Assembly (NCBI RefSeq): GCF_900099995.1
Contig: NZ_FNCZ01000001.1
Span: forward strand, 992,001 to 1,056,000
DNA length: 64,000 bases
Source: Winogradskyella thalassocola
Lineage (GTDB): Bacteria; Bacteroidota; Bacteroidia; Flavobacteriales; Flavobacteriaceae
Direction of reading: 5' to 3'
How positions within the stretch are numbered: the first letter of the stretch is position 1; every line of letters begins with the position of its first letter. The notes under the pieces are model-generated. The model searched no databases and was not told the origin of the DNA. It saw nothing but the letters and a program-made list of their open reading frames with translations. Below are positions 36,710 to 45,154 of the stretch, piece after piece. A program made the position numbers and the translations under genes.

Positions 36710-39700
36710 TTAACTTTTATATAAAAGATCTCTTCCAATTGTACCTACCAAATGGGTTAAATACTCTGGTGATTTAGCCTCATTCAATGATTTTTTAGTA
36801 TGCTCTAAACGTGTGTTTAATTGCAGCTCTTCTGTTAAAATATCATTGTGTGAACTTTTAATAAAAGATTCTAAATAGTCTATCTGTGAAGCATAATACT
36901 GAATGTCCTTTTCTTGTTTTAAGACTAATCTTTCTTTATACCAGTCAGCATTTATAACATAACTTCTATCAAAATACTGTCTTAAGTCAGGGGAGCTAAT
37001 GTCTTTACCTTCATAATGACCATATGCCATAATATTCAATAGAATCTTTAAGGGTGGAATAGCGGCTTCAATACTTCCATCTTCAAAATAATTTAATGCT
37101 ACTTTCTGTTGTGCTTCAACTATATTTTTGATTCCATCTACAAAATCATCTAAATTTTGTAATTCTGGTTTCAACATGCGCTCATTAAATACGGCTGTAG
37201 GTTCATCAAAAATTCTGTTTAAACATAGTAACGAGAAGGTCTTGGTAATTCTATAGCCCAAACGACTCGCCAATACGTTTTCACCTTTATATTCAAAGTC
37301 TTCAAGTTTTTCTAAGGAGCCATTTTCAATTAGGTTTTTAGGATCTCTGTCTTCTGGTGCCATTCTAGCCCAAATTTCAGGGATTAATAAACTAACATCG
37401 TGGTCTATTTTATTTTCTGCACCAACATAACCAGCAGCAGTACTAAAACCGTTAGATTCTGTTAGGATATGTGATAATAAAGCGTTGTTTAAATCTGTTG
37501 TTGGAGTCAACATATTAAATGGAGCTTTTGTCAATGCACCTTCAGATCCTGCTCCAGTAGTTGATGGAGATTTACCTGTTAAACTACAGATAAAGTCCAT
37601 AAATAGTTCTGGAGTTTCTTGATAATGGATTGGGTTGTATACAGCCAATGGTCTAATACCAGCCTCTCTGTCTGCTGGGTTATTCCTTCTTCCGGGCAAC
37701 ACAGCATTTACCACATGTATTACTGGGTCCTGAGGTTTAATTCTTCTACATAAACGAACTCCTACATCCGAAATGTAAGTAGCTTCAGTTTCATTATAAA
37801 CCTTATTTGGTTCTAAATAACGTGGATTTTTAGTAGGTTCTCCATCTACAATTCTTGGATGAGATGGTAAAACAAACTGTACATCCTCATCTTCAGAATC
37901 AATAATTTCTTTGATAAAATCTTTAACTGGTTGTGTGTATTTATCGTAATTGATGGTATCCTCATAGATGGCAATAGCATCTTTTTTAGACAACATTTCG
38001 TAATTTGTTAAGAATCTACCATCAGAGATAATATCTAATTCCGCAAGCTTATCATAACCTCTTACAATAGCTTCATCTGGTCTTTGGAATAAATGCGCTT
38101 CGCAATTAGTTAGCACTTTAACACTTTGGTTGGTGTACTCTTTATTTAAATTCTTAAAACGTTCTTTTGGTAGTGTTATGGATGCTGTTATATCATCTTC
38201 AGTTTGAATCTTTTCACATGCGGCGAAATCTGAACGTAATTTATTGAGCATCCAGTTACCGTCTTGATTAAAACCAATTCTAACATAACTACCAACAACT
38301 GGTGTGTGGTTATAAATTAAAGAGGTTCCTTTTACACCATTTATAAATTCAACAGACATCATGTCTTTCCAGTTAAGGTTAGCGCCATGAGCTTGTCTAA
38401 ATAATCGTTTTACAAATAATACTAATGAACGAATATGTACAGGAATGTTATTTAAAAATTCATTAAACTCATCTGAATTTTCTTCATTTGGTGTCAGTAA
38501 TTTAACAACAGATCCCAAAGTTCTTTTTTCGCTTAAAAAGGATCTTGAAATTGGTCTATTAGGATCTTTAACTTTCCATCGTGTTGAGTAGTTAAATTCA
38601 ATGATTTCATCCGCTTTCTTAAAATCTTCATCAATATTATGAATGTTAAACGGGCTATAAGTAATAGCGTTTTGCATTGATTTAGAAATCTCAGACTTAC
38701 CACCTCCTGAAACTGTGCAAGGCTTATGGCAGAATACGCCTTCTGGATAAGTCTCTATCATACGCCAAAGATTGATAGACTTGTGTTTTTCTAATCTTAA
38801 TTTATTACCAGAAGGATGGATGTAAGTTTTAAAAGGAGATAAGGTTAACTTTTGTTCGTTACCTTTATAATTCCATGTGATACTATTGGTAGCCGTGTTA
38901 AAATAAGATGATTCTGGTATATAAACTAAATTTGGATAATTTTTGTCTATGGCATAATTTTCAGGTTTTACCTCAATCTTGTCTGCTAATAGGGTTTTAA
39001 CCTCTTCAAAAGTTTGGTCTAATCCGTAATATGTAGAATAGTCGTTACAATTTACGGTTTCTCCCATAACACGTCTAGCATAAGCTATAGCTCCACCAGC
39101 ATGCTCTTCTTCAGCTAATCCAAATAGGTTTGCAGAATAACTGATTTGTGTTTTTATTTCTTTTTTTGAATAGCCATAATAATTATCAGCAATAATGGTT
39201 ACAACAACACCTCTATCATCTCTACATGTTATTTTAAATGCACTCCCTTCATTATAAAGTTCGTGTTCATTTTGCCAACACATTCCATCTTTTTTCTGAC
39301 GGTCTGTTGCATCATTATAATGAGGTAAACCTACATCTTTCTTTTTAAGCTTTAACAATTGAGGAGCAAGAATGATACAGCCAGTATGGCCTGTCCAGTG
39401 CTCTGGATCTAAGGCAGCATCATTATGTGCTAAATTAGGATCTCCTGCATTACCAAAAATAGATTCTACAAAATCTAAATTGCTCACTAAAGTACCTGGT
39501 GCAAAAAAACGTACTTCCAATGATTTTTCTTCAATAACACCTTTTACTTCTGGGCACACTACAGGTCTCAATAACATAGAAACCATAGTTTGAGCTTTCT
39601 CTGTCTGATTTGAAGTAAAAGGAAGTGTTTTTAAATCATTTGGAGGTGTGAAGGCTGCGTGTAAAAAGTGAGCTAAAACTACTCTGGGTACTTCTTTCTT

Positions 39701-40159
39701 ATCTAACGGAACCGGCAGTGGTCCTTCTACAATATGAAAGGTACCTTTCGTTGTTCTTTTATCATGTAAAGGATTGTTTAAGATACCTTGCTTAAGACGT
39801 TTTGATGTCACCAAATCGCTTTCAAAAGAAGTACCATCTGGTGGTAAACTAGCTTCTCTAGCTTGTCCTTTTCTCGATAGAATTAATGTGTTATTTGGAA
39901 GTACAAACGATTTGTCGATTGAAATATCTTTTAAATAATCGTCTATAAAATTTTGAATTCTTGAATCTGCAGGACAAAGATGGCTCGCTAAAAGTCTTGA
40001 TTTTTCTCGTAGACTTCTTATTAATCCTTGTGATAATACCTCGAATTTAGGGTCACAGAATTTTTCTTTGCTATGTTCTGCGTCTTTATATGTTGGTTGC
40101 CCTATAGAGGCTAATTGTAAGTTGATAAATTGAATGAGCTCCTGTCTTGTGTCTTCCAT
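36710..40159 (-). CDS. probable pyrophosphate-type PEP carboxykinase
   Basis: An 1149-residue cytosolic protein without signal peptide or membrane segments. Its length equals that of the PPi-dependent PEPCK family (about 130 kDa; known from Entamoeba and Propionibacterium). Motifs fit a PEPCK core: DNYYGYSKKEIKTQ with K332/K333, then LAEEEH with H353, 20 residues later, the same spacing as the Mn-ligand Lys and His of GTP-PEPCK. A P-loop-like TVSGGGKSEISKS lies at 482-494. The segment WTGHTGCIILAP near 255 and a strongly conserved-looking stretch around GRRNNPADREAGIRPLA lie outside that core. The assignment rests on memory of the family and motif spacing, with no alignment. It has its own terminator. 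The alternative is an uncharacterised conserved protein. Confidence 0.6.
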   Translation of the reverse strand: MEDTRQELIQFINLQLASIGQPTYKDAEHSKEKFCDPKFEVLSQGLIRSLREKSRLLASHLCPADSRIQNFIDDYLKDISIDKSFVLPNNTLILSRKGQAREASLPPDGTSFESDLVTSKRLKQGILNNPLHDKRTTKGTFHIVEGPLPVPLDKKEVPRVVLAHFLHAAFTPPNDLKTLPFTSNQTEKAQTMVSMLLRPVVCPEVKGVIEEKSLEVRFFAPGTLVSNLDFVESIFGNAGDPNLAHNDAALDPEHWTGHTGCIILAPQLLKLKKKDVGLPHYNDATDRQKKDGMCWQNEHELYNEGSAFKITCRDDRGVVVTIIADNYYGYSKKEIKTQISYSANLFGLAEEEHAGGAIAYARRVMGETVNCNDYSTYYGLDQTFEEVKTLLADKIEVKPENYAIDKNYPNLVYIPESSYFNTATNSITWNYKGNEQKLTLSPFKTYIHPSGNKLRLEKHKSINLWRMIETYPEGVFCHKPCTVSGGGKSEISKSMQNAITYSPFNIHNIDEDFKKADEIIEFNYSTRWKVKDPNRPISRSFLSEKRTLGSVVKLLTPNEENSDEFNEFLNNIPVHIRSLVLFVKRLFRQAHGANLNWKDMMSVEFINGVKGTSLIYNHTPVVGSYVRIGFNQDGNWMLNKLRSDFAACEKIQTEDDITASITLPKERFKNLNKEYTNQSVKVLTNCEAHLFQRPDEAIVRGYDKLAELDIISDGRFLTNYEMLSKKDAIAIYEDTINYDKYTQPVKDFIKEIIDSEDEDVQFVLPSHPRIVDGEPTKNPRYLEPNKVYNETEATYISDVGVRLCRRIKPQDPVIHVVNAVLPGRRNNPADREAGIRPLAVYNPIHYQETPELFMDFICSLTGKSPSTTGAGSEGALTKAPFNMLTPTTDLNNALLSHILTESNGFSTAAGYVGAENKIDHDVSLLIPEIWARMAPEDRDPKNLIENGSLEKLEDFEYKGENVLASRLGYRITKTFSLLCLNRIFDEPTAVFNERMLKPELQNLDDFVDGIKNIVEAQQKVALNYFEDGSIEAAIPPLKILLNIMAYGHYEGKDISSPDLRQYFDRSYVINADWYKERLVLKQEKDIQYYASQIDYLESFIKSSHNDILTEELQLNTRLEHTKKSLNEAKSPEYLTHLVGTIGRDLLYKS

Positions 40160-40261
40160 ACTGATATGTGCTATTGAATGTTACTAGTAATTTATTCAAT
40201 GCAAATTTAGGCTTCAGAGGAATTAAAAAAGCTGTCGAATATCAGTTTTAGAAAATTATAA

Positions 40262-40285
40262 AGGCTTAATTTAAGGTTTAAGCCT
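40262..40285 (-). terminator. terminator of the glutaryl-CoA-dehydrogenase-like gene
   Basis: AGGCTTAA at 40262-40269 pairs with TTAAGCCT at 40278-40285. It lies between the end of the dehydrogenase gene (40308) and the start of the PPi-PEPCK-like gene. A possible -7 element of the latter (CAAATTTA on plus, TAAATTTG on minus) is at 40202-40209. Confidence 0.6.
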
Positions 40286-40307
40286 CTATAATTCACCAAT
40301 TTTATTC

Positions 40308-41486
40308 TTACTTAAAGGCATTTAAACCCGTAACATCTAATCCTGTAATTAATAAATGAATGTCGTGAGTACCTTCGTAAGTTACTACACTTTCAAGGTT
40401 CATCATGTGTCTCATAATAGAGTATTCACCACTAATTCCCATACCACCTAACATTTGTCTAGCATCGCGAGCAATAGTTAAAGCCATATCTACATTATTT
40501 CGTTTTGCCATAGATATTTGTGCCGATGTTGCTGTACCGTTTTCACGCATTACACCAAGTCTCCACGCTAATAATTGGGCTTTGGTGATTTCGGTAATCA
40601 TTTCGGCTAATTTCTTCTGTTGTAGTTGAAATTGTCCAATCGGCTTTCCAAATTGCATACGTTCTTTACTATAACGCAACGCTGTATCGTAACAGTCCAT
40701 TGCAGCTCCAATCGCTCCCCAAGCAATACCAAAACGTGCGGAATCTAAACAACCTAATGGTGCGCCTAATCCAGATTTGTTTGGTAATAAATTTTCTTTA
40801 GGCACTTTTACATTATCAAAAATAAGTTCGCCAGTTGCAGAAGCTCTTAGTGACCATTTGTTATGTGTTTCTGGTGTAGAGAAACCTTCCATGCCACGTT
40901 CTACGATTAAACCGTGAATACGACCGCTTTCATCTTTTGCCCATACGACAGCAACGTTACAAAAAGGGGAATTACTAATCCACATTTTTGCACCATTTAA
41001 AAGATAATGATCTCCCATGTCTTTAAAATTGGTCACCATGCCTCCAGGATTAGAACCATGATCTGGTTCTGTTAAACCAAAAGAGCCAATCCATTCGCCA
41101 GAAGCTAATTTTGGTAAGTATTTTTGGCGTTGCTCTTCATTACCGTATTTCCATATAGGATACATCACTAAAGAGGATTGTACAGACGCTGTACTTCGTA
41201 CGCCTGAATCTCCACGTTCAATTTCTTGCATTATTAAACCATAAGAAATTTGGTCTAATCCGGCTCCTCCATATTCTTCAGGAATGTAAGGGCCAAAAGC
41301 TCCAATTTCTGCTAATCCTTTAACGATCTGAGTTGGAAATTCTGCTTTTTGAGCATACTCTTCAATGATAGGAGAGACGTCGCGTTTTACCCATTCTCTT
41401 GCAGCATCGCGCACTAACTTGTGCTCTTCTGTAAGTAATTCATCAAGATTATAATAATCTGGTGCTTCGAATAAATCTGGTTTCAT
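40308..41486 (-). CDS. acyl-CoA dehydrogenase, glutaryl-CoA dehydrogenase type
   Basis: A 392-residue FAD enzyme of the acyl-CoA dehydrogenase fold. FGLTEPDHGSNPGGM near 136 is the FAD/substrate loop and KMWISNSPFCNVAVVWAK follows it. VVTYEGTHDIH near the C-terminus carries the catalytic Glu. The segment GVRSTASVQSSLVMYPI near 96 has the Arg-Ser pair that glutaryl-CoA dehydrogenases use to hold the substrate carboxylate. It would convert glutaryl-CoA to crotonyl-CoA in lysine and tryptophan breakdown. Monocistronic. Confidence 0.88.
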   Translation of the reverse strand: MKPDLFEAPDYYNLDELLTEEHKLVRDAAREWVKRDVSPIIEEYAQKAEFPTQIVKGLAEIGAFGPYIPEEYGGAGLDQISYGLIMQEIERGDSGVRSTASVQSSLVMYPIWKYGNEEQRQKYLPKLASGEWIGSFGLTEPDHGSNPGGMVTNFKDMGDHYLLNGAKMWISNSPFCNVAVVWAKDESGRIHGLIVERGMEGFSTPETHNKWSLRASATGELIFDNVKVPKENLLPNKSGLGAPLGCLDSARFGIAWGAIGAAMDCYDTALRYSKERMQFGKPIGQFQLQQKKLAEMITEITKAQLLAWRLGVMRENGTATSAQISMAKRNNVDMALTIARDARQMLGGMGISGEYSIMRHMMNLESVVTYEGTHDIHLLITGLDVTGLNAFK

Positions 41487-41597
41487 TCTAATTTTGTTAT
41501 TTATAACTTCTAATTTTGAGAATATATCAAAACAGAAGGTGTTATTTTATAAGTTTAACAAAAGTAACGAAAACGATAGCATTGCCCAACAATAGAT

Positions 41598-42314
41598 TTA
41601 CATTTTCAAATAAAAATCTTTGGTGAGATTAATGTAATCTTCTGTGTATTGATGACGAGCTGTTTCAATAATTAATTCTGAATGTTCAATTTCTGAGTTA
41701 TGAAAAGAATACTCTAACAGACTACGTTTAACATCGGCTTCAGGATTGCCTTTAACATGAAGTGAGCGATTAAGATGCAAACCGGCTTTTAAAGCTAAAT
41801 CTGTAAATTTAATTTCTTCTTTAGAAGGAATTACAACAGTGAAAACACCATCGTTTGAAAGTAAATTCGCAACAGCATAAATTAAATGATCAAAAGGCAT
41901 GGCATCGTTAAAACGAGCTAGATCTCTTGCGTCATTATCCGTTTTGTAATCTTCCGTATAAAATGGTGGATTGCAAATGATGAGGTCGTAGGTGTCTTCT
42001 ATTTCTTCAACAAATTCTAATAAAGATGCATGGTAGCAAAATAAGCGATCTGCCCAAGGTGAGTTTTCAAAATTCTCGGAACATTGCTCATAAGCATCTG
42101 CATCAATTTCTAAAGCTTCGATGTTTTCAGCATAGCTTCGCTGTGCAATCATTAAGGCTAAAACTCCGGTTCCGGCTCCAATATCTAAAACAGAGAATGG
42201 ATTTTTATCAACAGACGTCCAAGCGCCAAGTAACACTCCGTCTGTACCAATTTTCATAGCACAACGATCTTGATGGACTGTAAATTCTTTGAATTTGAAA
42301 GGAAGAGAACTCAT
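41598..42314 (-). CDS. trmN6: tRNA1(Val) (adenine37-N6)-methyltransferase
   Basis: A 238-residue SAM-dependent methyltransferase of the YfiC/TrmN6 type. It has MKIGTDGVLLGAW near residue 20, the SAM loop LDIGAGTGVLAL, and the adenine-N6 motif NPPFYTED near 115. It modifies A37 of tRNA1-Val. The start codon overlaps the rimM stop by one base, so this gene is translationally coupled and forms the end of a ribosome/tRNA maturation operon (rpsP-rimM-trmN6). Confidence 0.92.
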   Translation of the reverse strand: MSSLPFKFKEFTVHQDRCAMKIGTDGVLLGAWTSVDKNPFSVLDIGAGTGVLALMIAQRSYAENIEALEIDADAYEQCSENFENSPWADRLFCYHASLLEFVEEIEDTYDLIICNPPFYTEDYKTDNDARDLARFNDAMPFDHLIYAVANLLSNDGVFTVVIPSKEEIKFTDLALKAGLHLNRSLHVKGNPEADVKRSLLEYSFHNSEIEHSELIIETARHQYTEDYINLTKDFYLKM

Positions 42315-42844
42315 TATTCTTCGAGATACAAATCAATCAACCCTTCAGGAGTATCGACCTCAATGGTTTTATTTTCCCGATCTACCTTAACGATAAATTC
42401 ATCATTCATAGGAATTAAGATTTCAATGCCATCTCTATCTATTTCGAATAAAGATTGGGCTGTGGTGTCATTTATGCTTTGAAGAATACCTACTTCTCCA
42501 AAATTGGTGTCTTTAATTGTGAACCCTATAACTTCATGGAAATAAAATTTATCACCTTCAAGTTTAGGAAGTAAATCTAAAGGCAAGTATAATTCGGTTT
42601 TTATTAAAGAATCAGCATCAGCTTCAGTATCGACGTCTTCAAATTTTAGACGTAGTAAATCCGATTTATGTAATTGTGATGATTCCACAAAGAAAGGCAC
42701 CAAGTTTCCTCTCAGATCTATAAATATAGCTTCAAGATTATCATATAAATCGGGTTCGTCTGTATCTAACTTCGCGAGAAGTTCGCCTTTAAAGCTGTAT
42801 TTTGATACAATTTTCCCTAAATAAAAACAGTCTTCTTTTTTCAT
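42314..42844 (-). CDS. rimM: ribosome maturation factor RimM
   Basis: A 176-residue protein that binds S19 and assists 30S head assembly. The N-terminal RimM barrel opens with CFYLGKIVSKYSFKGELLAK; the C-terminal PRC-barrel (about 95-170) has KFYFHEVIGF and the terminal LIPMNDEFIVKVD. It sits between rpsP and trmN6. A strong hairpin lies between it and rpsP. Confidence 0.93.
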   Translation of the reverse strand: MKKEDCFYLGKIVSKYSFKGELLAKLDTDEPDLYDNLEAIFIDLRGNLVPFFVESSQLHKSDLLRLKFEDVDTEADADSLIKTELYLPLDLLPKLEGDKFYFHEVIGFTIKDTNFGEVGILQSINDTTAQSLFEIDRDGIEILIPMNDEFIVKVDRENKTIEVDTPEGLIDLYLEE

Positions 42845-42865
42845 TTTCGTGTGTTGTCAGTTTGT

Positions 42866-42917
42866 GCACAGTCGAGAAACATATAAATGTCACATACTAC
42901 ATACATCTCGACTGTGC
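42866..42917. repeat. inverted dispersed repeat between rpsP and rimM
   Basis: GCACAGTCGAGA at 42866-42877 and its perfect reverse complement TCTCGACTGTGC at 42906-42917, separated by 28 bases. It belongs to the TCGACTGCGCTC-type intergenic repeats, also seen at 8923 and 49662. Confidence 0.65.
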
Positions 42918-42939
42918 TGGATGCGACATTTTGGTATAA

Positions 42940-42967
42940 AAAAACCCAGACTAAAATAGTCTGGGTT
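42940..42967 (-). terminator. terminator/attenuator after rpsP
   Basis: AACCCAGACT pairs with AGTCTGGGTT around an AAAAT loop. On the minus strand a run of T follows. It would limit read-through from rpsP into rimM. Confidence 0.85.
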
Positions 42968-42989
42968 AAAAGTATAAAAAATAATTTTT

Positions 42990-43502
42990 TTATTCTTCTT
43001 CGTTAGCTGCTGTTTCTTCAGTTGCAACTTCTTCTGCTACTTCTTCTTCAACAACTGGCGCTGCTGCAGCAATACGTGCTTCATTTACAGCTTTTTCAGC
43101 TTCTAATGCTTTAGCTTTAGCATCTGCATCAGCTTTAGATAAGCCATCAGTTTTTGCTTCAACTTTAGCTGCTTTTTCTTCTAACCAAGCGTTGAATTTT
43201 GATTCTGCTTGCTCTTCAGTTAATGCGCCTTTTCTAACTCCACCAGCTAAATGATTTTTTAGCATTGCTCCTTTATAAGATAAAATTGCTTTTGCAGTGT
43301 CAGTTGGTTGTGCACCATTTTGTAACCATTGTACAGCTCCGTCAACATTTAATTCAATAGTTGCAGGATTTGTGTTTGGATTGTAAGCACCTAATTTTTC
43401 TAGGTATTTACCATCTCTTTTAGCGCGAGAATCCGCTGCTACGATCCAGTAATAAGGCTTTCCTTTTTTACCGTGTCTTTGTAATCTAATTTTTACAGGC
43501 AT
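42990..43502 (-). CDS. rpsP: 30S ribosomal protein S16
   Basis: A 170-residue protein. Residues 1-85 are canonical S16 (MPVKIRLQRHGKKGKPYYWI, then RDGKYLEKLGAYNPN and LSYKGAMLKNHL). Residues about 90-170 are an Ala/Glu/Lys-rich extension ending in an acidic Glu tail, absent from short S16 proteins but usual in Bacteroidota. It is the first gene of the rpsP-rimM-trmN6 cluster. Confidence 0.97.
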   Translation of the reverse strand: MPVKIRLQRHGKKGKPYYWIVAADSRAKRDGKYLEKLGAYNPNTNPATIELNVDGAVQWLQNGAQPTDTAKAILSYKGAMLKNHLAGGVRKGALTEEQAESKFNAWLEEKAAKVEAKTDGLSKADADAKAKALEAEKAVNEARIAAAAPVVEEEVAEEVATEETAANEEE

Positions 43503-43516
43503 AATAATTAATTAAT

Positions 43517-43556
43517 GAGGTTCTCGACCTCTGTTATTAATGAGGGCGCAAAGATA
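43517..43556 (-). promoter_or_regulatory. rpsP promoter element and leader hairpin
   Basis: On the minus strand TATCTTTG (plus 43549-43556) is a good -7 element. The leader then contains a hairpin GAGGT-CGAGA-ACCTC (plus 43517-43531) just before the start codon. A flavobacterial S16 leader has been proposed in the literature as I recall; whether this is it needs a covariance-model search. Confidence 0.5.
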
Positions 43557-43681
43557 CTATAATTTTTTATATATCGCTGTTATAAATCATTTTAACTAAC
43601 AAGAAGTTCACTTTAGCTAAAAGAAAAAGTAGAGTTACGCTGATTATTAAAAATTATTATACTTTTGACATTCATGTTTCG

Positions 43682-43689
43682 TTATATTT
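43682..43689 (+). promoter_or_regulatory. -7 element of the type 3 thrombospondin-repeat lipoprotein gene
   Basis: TATATTTG, 26 bases upstream of the ATG. A TTTG lies at 43663-43666 with a shortish 15-base spacer. Confidence 0.5.
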
Positions 43690-43715
43690 GGAGCATAGAT
43701 AAAAGACATTTTTAA

Positions 43716-44927
43716 ATGATGAAAAAACTAATCCTCTTATCTCTTGTTTTTTTAACAGTATTCAGCTGTGGTGATGAAGTGCAGTTTAACACACCTGCTT
43801 TTCAGGGAGATCGTGAGAATCAACTTTGGAGAGCTAAAGGCTTTTCTGCAAGTATTGGTGTTAATGGATTTTTAACCATTACAGGAACTAATAGTGCTGA
43901 GACTGTTAAACTTACCGTGCCATCTGTAATCGAATCAACTTTTATTGTCGGTGATATAGATGTTATTGAAGCACAATATATTGATGGCTTTGGGACCACA
44001 TTTTCTACGAACAATAAACCAGATGAAAGTGTTTCAATATATCCAGAGTTAGGTGAGATAACTATTGAAGAAATAGATGTCGTCAATAAAACCTTCACAG
44101 GAACTTATAGATTTTTAGCTTTTGATGCTTCTGGATTAAATTCGGTAGGATTTACGAATGGTATTTTTTATAAGGTGCCTTTAATTTCTGGTGAGTTTCC
44201 AACAAACCCAATAACTTGTATGGATGTCGAAATGGCTTCCGATATTGCATTGTTGGCTTATGAAGCTACATTCTCTTCAGATTTAGAATTCGTAAATAGC
44301 GCGGCTTATTTAGCGGCATGTAGTGCGTATTCCGAAGCTTTAACAAATCAACGTACGTATTGTGGGGATTCTGATGGATCTTTACAAGCTATAATTGATG
44401 GTTTAGATGACTGTCAAATATCTTGTGAGATTGCTACAGCAAATGTTGTAGAAGCAAATTCACAATATGTCACGGCAACTATTGGTAATTATAACGAAAA
44501 GTGCGCACAGTATTTACTTTACTTACTAGAGCAAATAGAAATTTGTGGTGATGCAGATGGTAGTATTCAGACTAAAATTGATGGTTTAGATTGTGGTGAT
44601 GCCGACGGAGATGGTGTACCTGATGCCTATGAAGATTTTAATGGTGATGGCAATCTTGATAATGATGATACCGATGGAGACGGTGTGGCTAATTATTTAG
44701 ACAACGATGATGATGGTGATGGCATATTAACGCAGTATGAAGGTAAAGATGCAGACGGAAATCCTATAGACACCGATGGTGATGGTGATGTAGATTATTT
44801 AGATAATGATGATGACGGAGATACATTGTTAACCATAAACGAAAACGCTGATCCAAATGGAGACGGTAATCCTGATGATGCGGTTGATACAGATGGTGAC
44901 GGAGTACCAGATTATTTGCAAGCATAA
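43716..44927 (+). CDS. lipoprotein with DUF6252-like domain and C-terminal calcium-binding (TSP3) repeats
   Basis: A 403-residue lipoprotein: [18 protein letters not shown] (C18). Residues about 25-155 resemble DUF6252 ([19 protein letters not shown]). Residues 165-295 contain a duplicated Cys-containing helical module that ends each time in CGDxDGS...IDGL. Residues about 295-403 are type 3 thrombospondin repeats rich in DxDGDGVxD, which bind calcium. There is no T9SS sorting domain after them, so the repeats form the free C-terminus of an outer-membrane lipoprotein. It lies between rpsP and dnaE with its own promoter and terminator. Function unknown. Confidence 0.85.
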   Translation: MMKKLILLSLVFLTVFSCGDEVQFNTPAFQGDRENQLWRAKGFSASIGVNGFLTITGTNSAETVKLTVPSVIESTFIVGDIDVIEAQYIDGFGTTFSTNNKPDESVSIYPELGEITIEEIDVVNKTFTGTYRFLAFDASGLNSVGFTNGIFYKVPLISGEFPTNPITCMDVEMASDIALLAYEATFSSDLEFVNSAAYLAACSAYSEALTNQRTYCGDSDGSLQAIIDGLDDCQISCEIATANVVEANSQYVTATIGNYNEKCAQYLLYLLEQIEICGDADGSIQTKIDGLDCGDADGDGVPDAYEDFNGDGNLDNDDTDGDGVANYLDNDDDGDGILTQYEGKDADGNPIDTDGDGDVDYLDNDDDGDTLLTINENADPNGDGNPDDAVDTDGDGVPDYLQA

Positions 44928-44952
44928 ATTCGAAATTGTTCAAAAATATTGA

Positions 44953-44984
44953 AGCGTTACTCATTATGAGTGACGCTTTTTTTT
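44953..44984 (+). terminator. terminator after the TSP3-repeat lipoprotein
   Basis: AGCGTTACTCAT pairs with ATGAGTGACGCT (one G-T pair), followed by eight T residues. Confidence 0.88.
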
Positions 44985-45154
44985 ATGTTCAAAACTCTTT
45001 GCAATTTCATTTCAGAAAAGTTCAAATTCTATGTAATTTTATAAGCTAACTTTTTGAAGACTATAATTGTATTTTTTGCTGATTATAAGTGTAATACACT
45101 TTAGTGTCCTTGCAGTAAAAACACACAATTTAATAATAAACGACAGAACAACGC

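Noticed and set aside
44764..44964. His-rich minus-strand frame
   Set aside because: It is the antisense of the Asp/Gly-rich calcium-binding repeats (GAT/GGT codons read back as His/Leu-rich sequence).
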